Below the pieces are notes generated by a model. The model searched no databases, was not told the origin of the DNA, and worked only from the letters and a program-made list of their open reading frames with translations. Positions 62,117-64,000 of a DNA stretch of 64,000 nucleotides are shown here, in pieces; position 1 is the stretch's first letter; each line of letters starts with the position of its first letter. The stretch is from positions 1,054,001-1,118,000 of the forward strand of contig JASBNA010000004.1 in assembly GCA_038087015.1 (NCBI GenBank). Reading direction: 5' to 3'. The stretch comes from Cerrena zonata (Eukaryota > Basidiomycota > Agaricomycetes > Polyporales > Cerrenaceae). The position numbers and the translations under genes are program-made.

Positions 62117-64000
62117 ATGATAGTGTTTAAGTTGTGTCTCTATAAAACTCTGCCAGCAAATGCTTCCCACTTTGAGTTGATGGAATTCGTCAAAGCTCAT
62201 CAGAGTGGGATGCAATGCAGCGTTCCTGGACATATAGAGGAGACGATTACAATCGCCAGGCGGTTGAACGCCGGGCTACCTAGTACTATATCGGGGCTGC
62301 CTAATGAGCTGCTCTGCCAGATATTTGTGCAATATATCCTGATGGTAGTTGAGGCAGACGATGCAGACTACGATTATTTCGGATCCGCGTACGACTTCGA
62401 CAGGAGTGCCGACGAGTTGCCATTTGGATGGATGTGGTGGTTGATCCTTACCCGAGTTTGTCGTCGATGGAGAACTATCACTCTTTCGACCCCCGCACTC
62501 TGGGTGAATCTTAATACTAGGATCTATCCCAAGCGTCCTAACATACTCAGAAAATTCTTCGAGCGTTCGGGTGCACTTCCTCTGGACATCAGGGTAGTGC
62601 TCTACCTTAGTCCATCTCCTGAAGAAATTCGAAGCCCTTTGAGAATGGTATTGCGCGAATCATCTCGCATACAGTCGTTAGTGCTGAAACTGCCCATAAT
62701 ATCTGTTGATGAAAGCATCACAAACGAACTTGGCGGACCATTTACACAACTCCAAGCCGTTACTGTGGATGCTCCTTGGAGCTCTACTGACCCTGAGCGG
62801 AGTCCTACTTCGGGCTTAAACCTCCTTCCAGTCATCTTTACAAAAATGCCACAGAATTTGCACACCCTTCGCCTCTCAAATGTTTCCGTGGATTGGAGGA
62901 GCCTTACCGCACTTCCACCAACGATCATACATCTAAATCTTTCCCAGTCTCTAGATCGCCCTCTCTCTCATGACGTTGTACACCCTGATTGCACTCTTGA
63001 CCATGTCCTCGACACGCTCGACAACCTACCATATTTGCAGGAGCTTGTATTGTCGTCTACATTGCCTCAGCAGCTAGGCAGCACCAGATTGGTGCACTTG
63101 CGACATCTTAAGCATCTATTCCTTCGTGAATCCATCCCATCTTGCCTAGTCCTATTTCTGTGTTTGGCGTTTCCGCTTACCACCGAACCTAGGCTGATGA
63201 TATCGTTGGAGAGGGGCTTAGACTCGGATTGGGATCGACATGGGTTCTCGATGCCGTCCCCTTTTGCTCACTCAATGGCTATTGCCCCTCAAGATTGCGC
63301 CGAGTCAGCTACAGAGATGGCTATCTCACTACGAGCCACTTATTGCAACGTTGAAGTGAATGCATCTGCATGCTCGGTATGCAAATCCTCGTTGGTGATT
63401 CCCAGCGCTCATGGTCCGTGGTCAAAAGGCTGGCAGAGGTACCGGTCATGTTCTAAACCACACAGGGAGAAGTTCACCATTACGGACACCGTTGAGCAGG
63501 ATGATTCTAGTGAGAAGTACTGATGTGGTACATCACCAATGCTATCGGAATTGGGTCAATGCGATTCATCACAGACCTCAATATTGACCTAGACAAGTGG
63601 GATACCACAGGTCCCACCCTTGTCCAGATACTGGGATACGCCGAGATGGTAGAGAGGCTTATGGTTGCCGAGTTTATCACGATTCCTGCCGCCTTGGGCA
63701 ATACCTCCAGGGGCATCTTGTTGCCACGTTTACAAGTGCTCAAAATAGGCAGAACACCTCTGGCGGAAAACCATCTTATGCCCCGTGGCTACTGGAACGC
63801 TGACTGGCGTAATATCGACGCTGAAGCACTTTGTGAAGCCTTAGAAGTACGTCAAGCAACGGGCCACGAGCTCCCAGTCTTTTGCCTTGCGCACTCCTGC
63901 AGAGTATACATCTCATCCCAGATGCGAAGTAGGCTTTTTGCTGCGGTTGGAAAACATGTAGGTAATTTCTGTAACGGGTTGAGAATGAGAATGAGAGAAC
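62117..64000 (+). CDS. F-box/leucine-rich-type protein, frameshifted and cut by window end
   Basis: This is a member of the large agaricomycete F-box protein family, presumably an SCF ubiquitin-ligase substrate adaptor. The F-box-like motif is STISGLPNELLCQIFVQYIL, continuing after an acidic insertion to WWLILTRVCRRWRTITLSTP, then ALWVNLN. Leucine-rich strands follow (LPLDIRVVLYLS, LHTLRLSNVSVDWRSL, YLQELVLSSTLP, LVHLRHLKHLFL). The frame stops at 63521-63523 after DDSSEKY. The adjacent frame continues from 63514 or so with MWYITNAIGIGSMRFITDLN and GILLPRLQVLKIGRTPLAEN, running beyond the window. One missing base near 63512-63515 would join the two. The start is uncertain: ATGs at 62117 and 62180 are both possible. 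No intron is evident. Confidence 0.72.

Overview
The window looks like a piece of a filamentous basidiomycete nuclear genome, probably Agaricomycotina. The evidence is dense short introns (mostly 45-75 bases, GT...AG) in almost every gene, small intergenic gaps, a CSL (CBF1/Su(H)/LAG-1) transcription factor of a kind kept in basidiomycetes but lost from most ascomycetes, an agaric-style F-box/leucine-rich protein and a HET-domain protein. Exons were joined by hand from splice signals, reading frame and recalled family motifs. Most models close exactly in frame; exceptions are stated.

Layout: 1-3.2 kb holds one four-exon unknown gene (minus). 3.2-16.9 kb is a compact housekeeping block: a CNNM/Mam3-type membrane protein, a Mediator subunit 1-like protein, a short-chain dehydrogenase (plus), a large RGG/Gln-rich protein and a mitochondrial helical protein (the others minus). 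17-21 kb is gene-poor. 21.1-28.1 kb carries the MYST acetyltransferase ESA1 (plus), a small membrane protein and the CSL factor (both minus). 28.1-34.1 kb is a second gene-poor stretch. 34.1-48.7 kb holds a conserved unknown gene, an unresolved candidate gene, TFB1 (TFIIH), a PHOSPHO-type phosphatase, the kinase YAK1, a proteasome-assembly chaperone and a GRF-finger gene. 49.6-53.9 kb is the Golgi protein CASP/COY1 and mitochondrial ribosomal protein uS9m, divergently arranged. 54.5-64 kb is more accessory: an ankyrin-type gene, a HET-domain gene, a PAS-kinase-like kinase and an F-box gene cut by the window end.

No operon-like organisation is expected. Several genes share general roles: transcription and chromatin (MED1, ESA1, CSL, TFB1), nutrient and stress kinase signalling (YAK1, the PASK-like kinase) and mitochondria (uS9m, the helical protein). 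The ankyrin/HET pair may belong to self/non-self recognition, but that is inference.

The most unusual feature is a set of about eight single-base extra-nucleotide frameshifts confined to three genes between 34.6 and 48.6 kb, including the essential TFB1. Adjacent genes (phosphatase, YAK1, PAC4) are clean. Uncorrected long-read insertion errors are the simplest explanation. I found no tRNA, rRNA, CRISPR array, or intact transposon.
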